Source: Streptomyces sp. BK208
Lineage (GTDB): Bacteria > Actinomycetota > Actinomycetes > Streptomycetales > Streptomycetaceae
DNA: 64,000 bases
Direction of reading: 5' to 3'
Assembly (NCBI RefSeq): GCF_004364245.1
Contig: NZ_SOAV01000017.1
Span: forward strand, 86,223 to 150,222
Shown here one piece after another: positions 41,149 through 49,199 of this stretch (positions within the stretch are counted from its first letter, which is position 1; every line of letters starts with the position of its first letter). The notes under the pieces were generated by a model. The model saw only the letters and a program-made list of their open reading frames with translations, was not told the origin of the DNA and searched no databases. The position numbers were made by a program, and so were the translations under genes.

Positions 41149-41468
41149 CAGTGGGCACCGCCCAGGTTGAGGACGACGACACCGACGATGATCAGCGCGA
41201 TCCCGGCGGCCTTGGTGAGACTCATCCCCTCGCCCATGAAGGCGACCCCGATGGTGGCGATGGCGGCCGTGCCCACCCCGGCCCAGATGGCGTACGCCGT
41301 GCCGACGGCGAGGAGCTTCAGGGTCTGGGCGAGCAGCGCGAAGGACAGGACGTACGCGAGCGCCGTCAGCAGGGAGGGACCCAGCCTGCTGAAGCCCTCG
41401 CTGTACTTCATGGCGGTGGTGCCGGCGACCTCGGCGGCGATGGCCCCGGCCAGGAGCAGGTATCCCAT
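41148..41468 (-). CDS. SMR-family small multidrug/guanidinium exporter
   Basis: A 106-residue protein with four membrane spans. The N-terminal span has LLLAGAIAAEVAGTTAMKYS, containing the essential Glu at about residue 13. AYAIWAGVGTAAIA matches the family signature in span 3. Proteins like this export quaternary ammonium compounds by proton exchange. ATG 41468 sits two bases after an operator-like palindrome, so the transcript probably has no leader. Confidence 0.93.
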   Translation of the reverse strand: MGYLLLAGAIAAEVAGTTAMKYSEGFSRLGPSLLTALAYVLSFALLAQTLKLLAVGTAYAIWAGVGTAAIATIGVAFMGEGMSLTKAAGIALIIVGVVVLNLGGAH

Positions 41469-41469
41469 G

Positions 41470-41483
41470 TGTACGAGCGTACA
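41470..41483 (-). promoter_or_regulatory. Palindromic operator immediately before the SMR gene
   Basis: TGTACG-CT-CGTACA on the gene strand, a perfect 6-2-6 palindrome ending one base before the ATG. TTATGT just upstream could be part of the -10 box. It suits autorepression by the TetR protein encoded downstream in the same transcript. Confidence 0.65.
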
Positions 41484-41503
41484 TAACGAGGGCGGGGCGG
41501 ACA

Positions 41504-41541
41504 CGGAGAACGGCGGCACCCGAGGGTGCCGCCGTTCTCCG
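41504..41541. terminator. Strong terminator after the suf operon
   Basis: An 18-base arm at 41504-41521 (begins CGGAGAACGGCGG) is perfectly complementary to 41524-41541, with two bases between. It lies downstream of sufT and upstream of the SMR gene, so it should stop read-through from the suf operon. Confidence 0.85.
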
Positions 41542-41547
41542 CGACAG

Positions 41548-41593
41548 TGCTGCCGGTGTGGCTCAGACGTTGCTGCCGGTGTGGCTCAGACGT
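41548..41593. repeat. 23 bp tandem duplication at the sufT stop codon
   Basis: TGCTGCCGGTGTGGCTCAGA plus three more bases occurs at 41548-41570 and again, identically, at 41571-41593. The second copy contains the sufT stop codon (41586-41588) and last codons; the first is a non-coding echo of the gene end. Confidence 0.85.
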
Positions 41594-41918
41594 TGAACCC
41601 GAGCGCGCGCAGCTGCTCGCGGCCGTCGTCCGTGATCTTGTCGGGGCCCCACGGCGGCATCCAGACCCAGTTGATGCGCAGCTCGCTGACGAGGCCGTCC
41701 GTGGCGGACTTGGCCTGGTCCTCGATCACGTCGGTCAGCGGACACGCCGCCGACGTCAGGGTCATGTCGACGGTGGCGATGTTCGCGTCGTCGACGTGGA
41801 TGCCGTAGATCAGGCCGAGGTTGACGACGTCGATGCCCAGCTCGGGGTCCACGACGTCCATCAGGGCCTCGCGGAGTTCCTCCTCCGAGGCCGGCTTCAT
41901 CTCGAGGGTCTCGCTCAT
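41586..41918 (-). CDS. sufT: SufT/PaaD-like metal-sulfur cluster assembly factor (DUF59)
   Basis: A 110-residue MIP18/DUF59 protein that helps mature iron-sulfur proteins. The family core is VVDPELGIDVVNLGLIYG near residue 20. TLTSAACPLTDVIE carries the reactive Cys, and WVWMPPWGPDKITDDGREQL ends the domain. Last gene of the suf operon, with ATG overlapping the sufU stop by four bases; its own 3' end is tandemly duplicated. Confidence 0.92.
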   Translation of the reverse strand: MSETLEMKPASEEELREALMDVVDPELGIDVVNLGLIYGIHVDDANIATVDMTLTSAACPLTDVIEDQAKSATDGLVSELRINWVWMPPWGPDKITDDGREQLRALGFNV

Positions 41919-42385
41919 GCCGTCGTCTCCTTCTCGGCGTCGGCGCCTTCCAGCGCCTGTGCCGTCGCGTCCTTCCAGGCCATCCAGCTCAGCAGGGCGC
42001 ACTTGACCCGGGCCGGGTACTTCGAGACCCCGGCGAACGCGACCGCGTCCTCCAGGACCTCCTCCATGGCGTCGTCGGGCTCGACCTTGCCCTTGGACTG
42101 CATCAGCTCCAGGAACGTCTCCTGGATCTGCCGCGCCCGGGCCAGGTCCTTGCCGACCAGCAGGTCGTTCAGCACGGAGGCGCTCGCCTGGCTGATAGAG
42201 CAGCCCTGGCCCTCGTAGCTGACGTCGCTGATCGTCGTGCCGTCGTACTTCACGCGGAGCGTGATCTCGTCACCGCAAGTGGGGTTGACGTGGTGGACCT
42301 CGGCGTCGCCATCCCGCAAGCCCCGCCCGTGCGGGTTCTTGTAGTGGTCCAGGATGACTTCCTGGTACATGGAGTCCAGCTTCAT
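41915..42385 (-). CDS. sufU: SufU iron-sulfur cluster assembly/zinc sulfurtransferase protein
   Basis: A 156-residue IscU-fold protein. Ligand residues are in NPTCGDEITLRV (Cys and Asp), GQGCSISQASAS and PARVKCALLSW. The short insertion after the second Cys (VLNDLLVGKDLARARQ) fits SufU rather than IscU. In Gram-positive bacteria SufU takes sulfur from SufS in a zinc-dependent way. It lies 17 bases after sufS. Confidence 0.93.
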   Translation of the reverse strand: MKLDSMYQEVILDHYKNPHGRGLRDGDAEVHHVNPTCGDEITLRVKYDGTTISDVSYEGQGCSISQASASVLNDLLVGKDLARARQIQETFLELMQSKGKVEPDDAMEEVLEDAVAFAGVSKYPARVKCALLSWMAWKDATAQALEGADAEKETTA

Positions 42386-42402
42386 GCTCTTCGCTCGTCC
42401 CG

Positions 42403-43659
42403 TCAGCCGAAGAAGTTCCGTACGTGCTCCAGGCCGTCGACCAGCGCGTCGATCTCGGCCGGCGTGGAGTACAGATAGAACGACGCTCGCGTGGTCGCAG
42501 GAATTCCGTAGCGCAGGCAGACGGGACGGGCGCAGTGGTGGCCGACCCGGACCGCGATGCCCTGCTCGTCGAGGACCTGGCCCACGTCGTGCGGGTGGAT
42601 GTCGCCCAGCGTGAAGGAGATCGCCGCGCCGCGCTCCTCGGCCGTGGTGGGGCCGATGATGCGCAGGTCGGGGACCTCCAGCAGGCGCTTGACGGCGTAC
42701 TCGGTCAGCGCGTGCTCGTGGGCGAGGATCTTGTCCATGCCGATCGAGCCGAGGTAGTCGATCGCCGCGCCGAGACCGACCGCCTGGGCGACCGGGGGCG
42801 TGCCCGCCTCGAACTTGTGCGGGGCCGGGGCGTAGGTGGAGGAGTGCATCGAGACGGTCTCGATCATCTCGCCGCCGCCCAGGAACGGCGGGAGGTCCTC
42901 CAGCAGTTCCTGGCGGCCCCACAGGACGCCGATGCCGGTCGGACCGCACATCTTGTGGCCGGTGAAGGCCACGAAGTCGGCCTGGAGGGCCTGCACGTCC
43001 AGCGGCATGTGCGGCGCGGCCTGGGAGGCGTCGACGCACACGAGCGCACCGACCTCCTGGGCGCGGCGCACGATCGCCTCGACCGGGTTCTGGGTGCCCA
43101 GGATGTTGGAGACCAGCACGAAGGAGACGATCTTCGTCTTCTCGGTGATGACCTCGTCGATGTTGGACAGGTCCAGACGGCCGTCGTCGGTGAGACCGAA
43201 CCAGCGGAGCTTCGCGCCGGTGCGCTGCGCGAGCAGCTGCCACGGCACGATGTTGGAGTGGTGCTCCATCTCCGTGATGACGATCTCGGTCTCGTGGTCC
43301 ACGCGGTAGGGGTCGTCGGCCCAGCCCAGCATGTTCGCGACCAGGTTGAGGGACTCCGAGGCGTTCTTGGTGAAGATCACCTCGTCGCGGGAGGGCGCGT
43401 TGATGAACTCCGCGACCTTGTCACGCGCGCCCTCGTACAGCGCCGTGGCCTCCTCGGCGAGGACGTGCACGCCACGGTGGACGTTGGCGTTGTAGCGCTC
43501 GTAGTACTCGCTGAGCGCGTCCAGCACCTGTCGCGGCTTCTGGCTGGTCGCCGCGTTGTCCAGGTACACGAGCTTGCGCCCGTCGTGGACCTGGCGGTCC
43601 AGGATGGGAAAGTCCTTGCGGATCGCCTCGGTGTCGAGGAGGCCCGGCAGCTGTGTCAC
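42403..43659 (-). CDS. sufS: SufS cysteine desulfurase
   Basis: A 418-residue PLP enzyme that removes sulfur from cysteine for cluster assembly. The PLP Lys is in FTGHKMCGPTGIG near residue 230. The active Cys is in RVGHHCARPVC near 370, on the short loop typical of group II desulfurases. ITEMEHHSN holds the PLP-stacking His. The ATG overlaps the sufC stop by four bases. Confidence 0.95.
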   Translation of the reverse strand: MTQLPGLLDTEAIRKDFPILDRQVHDGRKLVYLDNAATSQKPRQVLDALSEYYERYNANVHRGVHVLAEEATALYEGARDKVAEFINAPSRDEVIFTKNASESLNLVANMLGWADDPYRVDHETEIVITEMEHHSNIVPWQLLAQRTGAKLRWFGLTDDGRLDLSNIDEVITEKTKIVSFVLVSNILGTQNPVEAIVRRAQEVGALVCVDASQAAPHMPLDVQALQADFVAFTGHKMCGPTGIGVLWGRQELLEDLPPFLGGGEMIETVSMHSSTYAPAPHKFEAGTPPVAQAVGLGAAIDYLGSIGMDKILAHEHALTEYAVKRLLEVPDLRIIGPTTAEERGAAISFTLGDIHPHDVGQVLDEQGIAVRVGHHCARPVCLRYGIPATTRASFYLYSTPAEIDALVDGLEHVRNFFG

Positions 43660-44420
43660 TCGGATGCGCCGCCCTTCGTGTATGCCTCGTAGCCCTCGGC
43701 CTCCAGCTTGTCGGCCAGCTCGGCGCCACCGGACTCGGCGATGCGGCCGTCCGCGAAGACGTGGACGTGGTCGGGCTTGATGTAGCGCAGGATGCGCGTG
43801 TAGTGCGTGATCAGCAGGGTGCCGACCTCACCGGTCTCGCGGACCCGGTTGACACCCTCGGAGACGATGCGCAGGGCGTCGACGTCCAGGCCGGAGTCGG
43901 TCTCGTCGAGGATCGCGATCTTCGGCTTGAGCAGCTCCAGCTGGAGGATCTCGTGGCGCTTCTTCTCACCGCCGGAGAAGCCCTCGTTGACGTTGCGCTC
44001 GGCGAAGGAGGAGTCCATGTTGAGGCGCGCCATGGCCTCCTTGACCTCCTTGACCCAGTGCCGCAGCTTCGGGGCCTCGCCGCGGACGGCGGTGGCGGAG
44101 GTGCGCAGGAAGTTGGAGACCGAGACGCCGGGGACCTCGACCGGGTACTGCATGGCGAGGAAGAGGCCGGCGCGGGCGCGCTCGTCGACGGACATCTCCA
44201 GGACGTCCTCGCCGTCGAGGGTGACGGTGCCGCCGGTGATCGTGTACTTGGGGTGACCCGCGAGCGAGTAGGCGAGGGTCGACTTGCCGGAGCCGTTGGG
44301 GCCCATGATGGCGTGCGTCTCGCCCTGCTTCACGGTGAGGTCGACGCCCTTGAGGATCTCCTTCGTGGCGTTGTCGGCCTCGACGGTGACGTGCAGGTCT
44401 CGGATTTCAAGCGTTGCCAT
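43656..44420 (-). CDS. sufC: SufC ATPase of the SufBCD scaffold
   Basis: A 254-residue ABC-type ATPase without membrane partners. Walker A is GPNGSGKSTLAYSL, the signature motif is FSGGEKKRHEI and Walker B runs ILDETDSGLDVDAL. It drives cluster formation on SufB-SufD in the cytoplasm. It starts seven bases after the ferredoxin stop. Confidence 0.96.
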   Translation of the reverse strand: MATLEIRDLHVTVEADNATKEILKGVDLTVKQGETHAIMGPNGSGKSTLAYSLAGHPKYTITGGTVTLDGEDVLEMSVDERARAGLFLAMQYPVEVPGVSVSNFLRTSATAVRGEAPKLRHWVKEVKEAMARLNMDSSFAERNVNEGFSGGEKKRHEILQLELLKPKIAILDETDSGLDVDALRIVSEGVNRVRETGEVGTLLITHYTRILRYIKPDHVHVFADGRIAESGGAELADKLEAEGYEAYTKGGASE

Positions 44421-44427
44421 GGGTGCC

Positions 44428-44745
44428 TCAGGACTCCTGGGTGAGGGAGACGAGCACGTCGTCCCCTTCGATCTTTACGGGGTATACGGGGACGGGGCGC
44501 GTCGCCGGAAGACTGTCGGGCTTGCCGGAGCGGAGGTCGAAGCGCGAGCCGTGCAGCCAGCACTCGATGTGGCAGTCGTCGACCTCGCCCTCGGCCAGGG
44601 AGACGTTCGCGTGCGAGCAGATGTCGTGGATCGCGAAGACCTCGCCCTCGGTCCGCACGACGGAGATCGGCGTGCCGTCGAGTTCCACCCGCTTCGGGGT
44701 GTCCTCCTCCAGCTCGTCCGCTCCACAGACGCGTACGAAGGTCAT
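44428..44745 (-). CDS. Rieske-type ferredoxin within the suf operon
   Basis: A 105-residue protein with the Rieske [2Fe-2S] pattern: ICSHANVSL with Cys and His, then ECWLHGSRFD with the second Cys and His pair. It resembles the ferredoxin subunits of ring-hydroxylating dioxygenases. Placed between sufD and sufC, it probably supplies electrons or tests cluster assembly, though its exact role in Suf is unproven. The ATG overlaps sufD by four bases. Confidence 0.92.
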   Translation of the reverse strand: MTFVRVCGADELEEDTPKRVELDGTPISVVRTEGEVFAIHDICSHANVSLAEGEVDDCHIECWLHGSRFDLRSGKPDSLPATRPVPVYPVKIEGDDVLVSLTQES

Positions 44746-45926
44746 GCGACGGACGCCTCCAGCTCCTCGGCGATCTTGGCGAGGAGCCGCTCCTCGATGT
44801 CCGCGACGCCGATCTGCTGGACCAGCTCGGCGAAGAAGCCGTGGACCACCAGGCGGCGGGCGTCCAGCTCGGGGATGCCGCGCGCCATCAGGTAGAAGAG
44901 CTGCTCGTCGTCGAAGCGGCCGGTGGCGGAGGCGTGGCCGGCGCCGACGATCTCACCGGTCTCGATCTCCAGGTTCGGCACCGAGTCGACCCGCGCGCCG
45001 TCCGTGAGGACGAGGTTGCGGTTCATCTCGTAGGTGTCGGTGCCCTCGGCGGCGGCCTCGATGAGCACGTCGCCGATCCAGACCGCGTGCGCGTCGTCGC
45101 CCTGGAGCGCGCCCTTGTAGACGACGTTCGACTTGCAGTGCGGGACGTTGTGGTCGACCAGGAGGCGGTGCTCCTGGTGCTGGCCCCGGTCGGTGAAGTA
45201 CAGACCGAACAGCTCGGCCTCGCCGCCGGGGCCGGCGTAGGCCACGCGCGGGTGCAGCCGGACCAGGTCGCCGCCGAAGGTGACGACGAAGGACTTGAAG
45301 GTCGCGTCCCGGCCGACCAGCGCGTTGTGCTGGCCGACGTGCACGGCCTTGTCGTCCCAGTCCTGGACGGAGACGACGGTCAGCTTGGCGCCGTCGCCCA
45401 GGACGTAGTCGACGTTGGCGGCGAGCACGGCGTCACCGGTGTGGTCGATGACGACCACGGCCTCGGCGAAGGCGCCCAGCTCCACGACCTGGTGGGCGTA
45501 GGCGGTGCCGCCCTCGCCGTGCACGGCGATGCGGATCGGCTCGGTGAGGACCGTCTCCTTGGGGACGGTGATCACGCCGGCCTTCTCGAACGCCGAGTAG
45601 GCCTGGGCGGCGACCCGGTCCACGGGGGTGCCGGCCCTGCCGATGCGCGCGTCGTCGCGGCCGACGGTCTCGACGACGACACCCTCGGGCGCGTCGATGT
45701 CGACCTTCACGCCGTCACCGGTGGCGACGGCGGTGCCGTCGTGCAGCCCGCGCAGCCGCTCCAGCGGGGTGAACCGCCACTCCTCCTCGCGGCCGTGGGG
45801 GACCGGGAAGTCCGCCACGTCGAAGGACGCGGGCGCGCTCATGCGCGTGGCGACGGTCGACTCGGCGGCCACCGCGATCTGGCCCGCGGTGGTGGACCCC
45901 ACGGGGATGTTCTGAGCCTCAGCCAT
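44742..45926 (-). CDS. sufD: SufD scaffold subunit
   Basis: A 394-residue parallel-beta-helix protein that forms the SufBCD complex. The conserved core runs from about 130 to 330, and the C-terminal helices include EQLFYLMARGIPELDARRLV, near-identical to SufB, and a conserved His-Gly-Phe (VVHGFFAEL). It starts 60 bases after the sufB stop. Confidence 0.94.
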   Translation of the reverse strand: MAEAQNIPVGSTTAGQIAVAAESTVATRMSAPASFDVADFPVPHGREEEWRFTPLERLRGLHDGTAVATGDGVKVDIDAPEGVVVETVGRDDARIGRAGTPVDRVAAQAYSAFEKAGVITVPKETVLTEPIRIAVHGEGGTAYAHQVVELGAFAEAVVVIDHTGDAVLAANVDYVLGDGAKLTVVSVQDWDDKAVHVGQHNALVGRDATFKSFVVTFGGDLVRLHPRVAYAGPGGEAELFGLYFTDRGQHQEHRLLVDHNVPHCKSNVVYKGALQGDDAHAVWIGDVLIEAAAEGTDTYEMNRNLVLTDGARVDSVPNLEIETGEIVGAGHASATGRFDDEQLFYLMARGIPELDARRLVVHGFFAELVQQIGVADIEERLLAKIAEELEASVA

Positions 45927-45986
45927 GGCTGTCGGTCTGCTCTCTTCCTACGTTCCTGGATCTGGTGACTGCGGTGGGGGCGGGGG

Positions 45987-47408
45987 TCAGCCGACCGCGC
46001 CCTCCATCTGCAGCTCGATCAGCCGGTTGAGCTCGAGGGCGTACTCCATGGGAAGCTCCTTGGCGATCGGCTCGACGAAGCCGCGCACGATCATGGCCAT
46101 CGCCTCGAACTCGCTCAGACCGCGGCTCATCAGGTAGAAGAGCTGGTCCTCGGAGACCTTGGAGACGGTCGCCTCGTGCCCCATGGACACGTCGTCCTCG
46201 CGGACGTCCACGTAGGGGTACGTGTCGGAGCGGGAGATGGTGTCGACCAGCAGCGCGTCGCACAGCACGTTCGACTTGGAGCCGTGGGCGCCCTCACCGA
46301 TCTCGACGAGACCGCGGTAGGAGGTGCGGCCGCCGCCGCGCGCCACGGACTTCGAGACGATGTTGGAGGAGGTGTTCGGCGCCATGTGGACCATCTTGGA
46401 GCCGGCGTCCTGGTGCTGGCCCTCGCCCGCGAAGGCGATGGACAGGGTCTCGCCCTTGGCGTGCTCGCCCATCAGGTAGACGGCCGGGTACTTCATCGTC
46501 ACCTTGGAGCCGATGTTGCCGTCGATCCACTCCATGGTCGCGCCCTCGTACGCCACGGCGCGCTTGGTGACCAGGTTGTAGACGTTGTTCGACCAGTTCT
46601 GGATGGTCGTGTAGCGGCAGCGGGCGTTCTTCTTGACGATGATCTCGACGACCGCGGAGTGCAGCGAGTCCGACTTGTAGATCGGCGCGGTGCAGCCCTC
46701 GACGTAGTGCACGTAGGCACCCTCGTCGACGATGATCAGGGTCCGCTCGAACTGGCCCATGTTCTCCGTGTTGATACGGAAGTAGGCCTGGAGCGGGATC
46801 TCGACGTGCACGCCCTTCGGCACGTAGATGAAGGAGCCGCCGGACCACACGGCGCTGTTCAGCGAGGCGAACTTGTTGTCACCGACGGGGATGACGGTGC
46901 CGAAGTACTCCTTGAAGAGCTCCGGGTGCTCCTTGAGGGCGGTGTCGGTGTCCAGGAAGATGACGCCCTGCTCCTCCAGGTCCTCGCGGATCTGGTGGTA
47001 GACGACCTCGGACTCGTACTGGGCCGCGACACCGGCGACGAGGCGCTGCTTCTCCGCCTCGGGGATGCCGAGCTTGTCGTACGTGTTCTTGATGTCCTCG
47101 GGCAGGTCCTCCCAGGACTCCGCCTGCTTCTCCGTGGAGCGCACGAAGTACTTGATGTTGTCGAAGTCGATGCCCGACAGGTCCGAGCCCCAGTTCGGCA
47201 TGGGCTTCTTCTCGAAGAGGCGCAGACCCTTGAGGCGGAGCTTGGTCATCCACTCCGGCTCGTTCTTCTTCGCGGAGATGTCGCGGACGACGTCCTCGTT
47301 GATGCCGCGCTTGGCAGAGGCGCCGGCCGTGTCGGAGTCGGCCCAGCCGTATTCGTACTTGCCCAGGCCCTCGAGCTCAGGGTGAGCAGTCTCCGTGGGG
47401 AGAGTCAT
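45987..47408 (-). CDS. sufB: SufB scaffold subunit
   Basis: A 473-residue cluster scaffold. SufB signatures include KKNEPEWMTKLRLKGLR near residue 45, FIYVPKGVHVEIPLQAYFRI near 195 and NCRTSYRG-type RTSYRGLVEIG; the last helices contain DQLFYLMSRGLSEFEAMAMI. ATG 47408 overlaps the sufR stop by four bases, so the repressor and scaffold are translated together. Confidence 0.96.
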   Translation of the reverse strand: MTLPTETAHPELEGLGKYEYGWADSDTAGASAKRGINEDVVRDISAKKNEPEWMTKLRLKGLRLFEKKPMPNWGSDLSGIDFDNIKYFVRSTEKQAESWEDLPEDIKNTYDKLGIPEAEKQRLVAGVAAQYESEVVYHQIREDLEEQGVIFLDTDTALKEHPELFKEYFGTVIPVGDNKFASLNSAVWSGGSFIYVPKGVHVEIPLQAYFRINTENMGQFERTLIIVDEGAYVHYVEGCTAPIYKSDSLHSAVVEIIVKKNARCRYTTIQNWSNNVYNLVTKRAVAYEGATMEWIDGNIGSKVTMKYPAVYLMGEHAKGETLSIAFAGEGQHQDAGSKMVHMAPNTSSNIVSKSVARGGGRTSYRGLVEIGEGAHGSKSNVLCDALLVDTISRSDTYPYVDVREDDVSMGHEATVSKVSEDQLFYLMSRGLSEFEAMAMIVRGFVEPIAKELPMEYALELNRLIELQMEGAVG

Positions 47409-48163
47409 GCGGGGTTCCTCCCGGCCGTGCTTGCAGATGCGTGAGCGGTGTTCTCGGGCGCGCGCGCCGCGGGTGGCGCGTGCGAAGTCTTCGGAATGAA
47501 CGTGGTGCAGACCCCGTCGCCGTGCGCGATGGTCGCGAGCCGCTGTACATGCGTACCGAGCAGCTCGGCGAAAAATTCCGTCTCCGCCTCGCACAGCTGC
47601 GGAAACTGCTCCGCGACGTGGGCGACCGGGCAGTGGTGCTGGCACAGCTGCTCGCCCTGCTGGGGGTGGGGTGCGCTCCGCGCGGTAGCAGCGTACCCGT
47701 CCTTGGACAGGGCCTTGGCCAGCGCTTCAGCCTGCTGCTCGGCGGGGACCGACTCGACGGCCTTGCGGTACGCGCCCGACTGGGCGGCGATCCGGGCGCG
47801 GGCGAAGGCGGCGATCGCCTGCTCCCCGCCCTCCTGCTCCGCGATCCAGCGCAGGGCGTCGGCGGCCAGCTTGTCGTACGACTGGTCGAAGGCGTCCCGG
47901 CCGCAGTCGGTGAGCGCGAAGACCTTGGCGGGCCTCCCGCGCGTGCGCGCGCCGTAGACCCGCTGCTCGCGGGCCTCGACCACGTCGTCGGCGACCAGCG
48001 CGTCGAGGTGACGCCGGACGGCGGCCTGGGTCAGGCCCAGGCGTCCGGCGAGCTCGGCGACGGTCGACGGCCCGTGGTCCAGGATGGAGCGCGCGACACG
48101 GTTGCGGGTGGACCGCTCACCGGTCGCGAGTTCCTCCTGCGGAGCCTCGCCAACGTTTTTCAC
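47405..48163 (-). CDS. sufR: SufR iron-sulfur-sensing transcriptional repressor
   Basis: A 252-residue winged-helix protein that senses iron-sulfur status. The DNA-binding part includes TVAELAGRLGLTQAAVRRHL at about residues 33-52. Near the C-terminus CQHHC and a further Cys 13 residues later (QLCEAETEF) are the probable cluster ligands. GTG 48163 is chosen because the promoter and a CAAC-N6-GTTG operator lie immediately upstream and over it; a longer in-frame GTG at 48235 would put coding sequence across those sites. First gene of the suf operon. Confidence 0.92.
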   Translation of the reverse strand: MKNVGEAPQEELATGERSTRNRVARSILDHGPSTVAELAGRLGLTQAAVRRHLDALVADDVVEAREQRVYGARTRGRPAKVFALTDCGRDAFDQSYDKLAADALRWIAEQEGGEQAIAAFARARIAAQSGAYRKAVESVPAEQQAEALAKALSKDGYAATARSAPHPQQGEQLCQHHCPVAHVAEQFPQLCEAETEFFAELLGTHVQRLATIAHGDGVCTTFIPKTSHAPPAARAPENTAHASASTAGRNPA

Positions 48164-48176
48164 AACGCCATTGTTG
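48163..48176 (-). promoter_or_regulatory. SufR operator CAAC-N6-GTTG
   Basis: CAAC-AATGGC-GTTG on the gene strand, an exact match to the palindrome reported for SufR in cyanobacteria and, as I recall, in Streptomyces avermitilis. It covers the -10 box and the first base pair of the start codon, so SufR bound here would shut off the whole operon. Confidence 0.8.
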
Positions 48177-48199
48177 CGTAATTCGACGGGGGCGGGCAA
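48170..48199 (-). promoter_or_regulatory. Promoter of the suf operon
   Basis: On the gene strand TTGCCC (plus 48194-48199) and AACAAT (48170-48175) are 18 bases apart. The implied start is at or next to GTG 48163, which predicts a leaderless mRNA; no ribosome-binding site is visible. Confidence 0.6.
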
Positions 48200-48234
48200 C
48201 CCGCGTTCGGATCTTCGAACGGTGCCCTGTGTCA

Positions 48235-48250
48235 CTTAGGCATACCTAAG
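48235..48250. promoter_or_regulatory. Iron-box-like palindrome between sufR and aac genes
   Basis: CTTAGG-CATA-CCTAAG, a perfect six-base-arm palindrome. The stretch TTAGGCATACCTAA matches 12 of the 14 downstream bases of the 19 bp iron box of DtxR/IdeR/DmdR regulators (TTAGGTTAGGCTAACCTAA), but the outer five bases do not fit. It lies about 75 bp upstream of the suf promoter start and 85 bp upstream of the AAC(3) ATG. Confidence 0.5.
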
Positions 48251-48334
48251 CTGACCTGCGGAAACGATCTTTGATCGATCGGCGCCGGGCCGGAAGGCTG
48301 GCGTCCAGGACCGGCTTCGGGAACACTCCCCCGC

Positions 48335-49123
48335 ATGCCCACACCCCCTCCGACCGGCCCACTCGTCACCCGCGGCACGCTCGCCGCCGGGCTGCGCGAA
48401 CTGGGCGTGCGGACCGGCGAGACCCTGCTCGTGCACTCCTCCCTCAGTTCGCTCGGCTGGGTCTGCGGAGGCCCCGTCGCGGTCGTCCAGGCGCTCCTGG
48501 ACGTCCTCGGTCCGAGCGGCACCCTGGTCGTCCCGACCCAGACCGGCGACCTCTCGGACCCGGCGCTGTGGACCAGCCCGCCGGTCCCCGAGGAGTGGTG
48601 GGACACCGTGCGCGCGGCGACGCCCGCGTACGACCCGCTGATCACGCCCTCGCGGGGCGTCGGGGTGGTCCCGGAGACGGTGCGCACCTGGCCCGGCGCC
48701 CGGCGCAGCGCCCACCCGCAGACCTCCTTCGCGGCCCTCGGCGCCCGTGCCGCCGAGGTGGTCGCCGACCACGCGGGGGACTGCCGGCTCGGCGAACGCA
48801 GCCCCCTGGCCACCCTGGAACGGCTGGACGCCCGGGTCCTGCTGCTCGGGGCGGGCTACCACGCGTGCACCGCCTTCCACCTCGCCGAGTACCGCATCCC
48901 CTCGCCGCTGGTGGAGGTGGGGCGCCCGGGGCCGGTGGGCTGGGAGCGGGTGACCGAGGTGTCGATCACCTCGGAGCGGTTCGACGAACTGGGCCACGAC
49001 TTCGAGCGGGACCGGCCCGTGGCACGCGGCCGGGTCGGCGCGGCCGACGTACGGCTGTTCCCACTGCCCGACGCGGTCGCCTACGCCGAGCGGTGGCTGC
49101 CGCTGCACCGCCCCCGCGAGTGA
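48335..49123 (+). CDS. AAC(3)-family aminoglycoside N-acetyltransferase-like protein
   Basis: A 262-residue cytoplasmic acetyltransferase. Family motifs are HSSLSSLGWVCGG near residue 34, VVPTQTGDLSDPALW near 66 and LLLGAGYHACTAFHLAEY near 170, with the His-Thr-type active-site positions of the AAC(3) fold. Related chromosomal copies are frequent in Streptomyces. Some confer aminoglycoside resistance, others have no known substrate. The upstream sequence has no strong ribosome site. Divergent from sufR, with the iron-box-like palindrome between. Confidence 0.85.
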   Translation: MPTPPPTGPLVTRGTLAAGLRELGVRTGETLLVHSSLSSLGWVCGGPVAVVQALLDVLGPSGTLVVPTQTGDLSDPALWTSPPVPEEWWDTVRAATPAYDPLITPSRGVGVVPETVRTWPGARRSAHPQTSFAALGARAAEVVADHAGDCRLGERSPLATLERLDARVLLLGAGYHACTAFHLAEYRIPSPLVEVGRPGPVGWERVTEVSITSERFDELGHDFERDRPVARGRVGAADVRLFPLPDAVAYAERWLPLHRPRE

Positions 49124-49199
49124 GCCCCGTCCCCGGTGCGAGGTGGTTTTCCACACCCCCGCGCCCGGCCGGTCGTCCGCCTACCTAGACTCGTGACCC

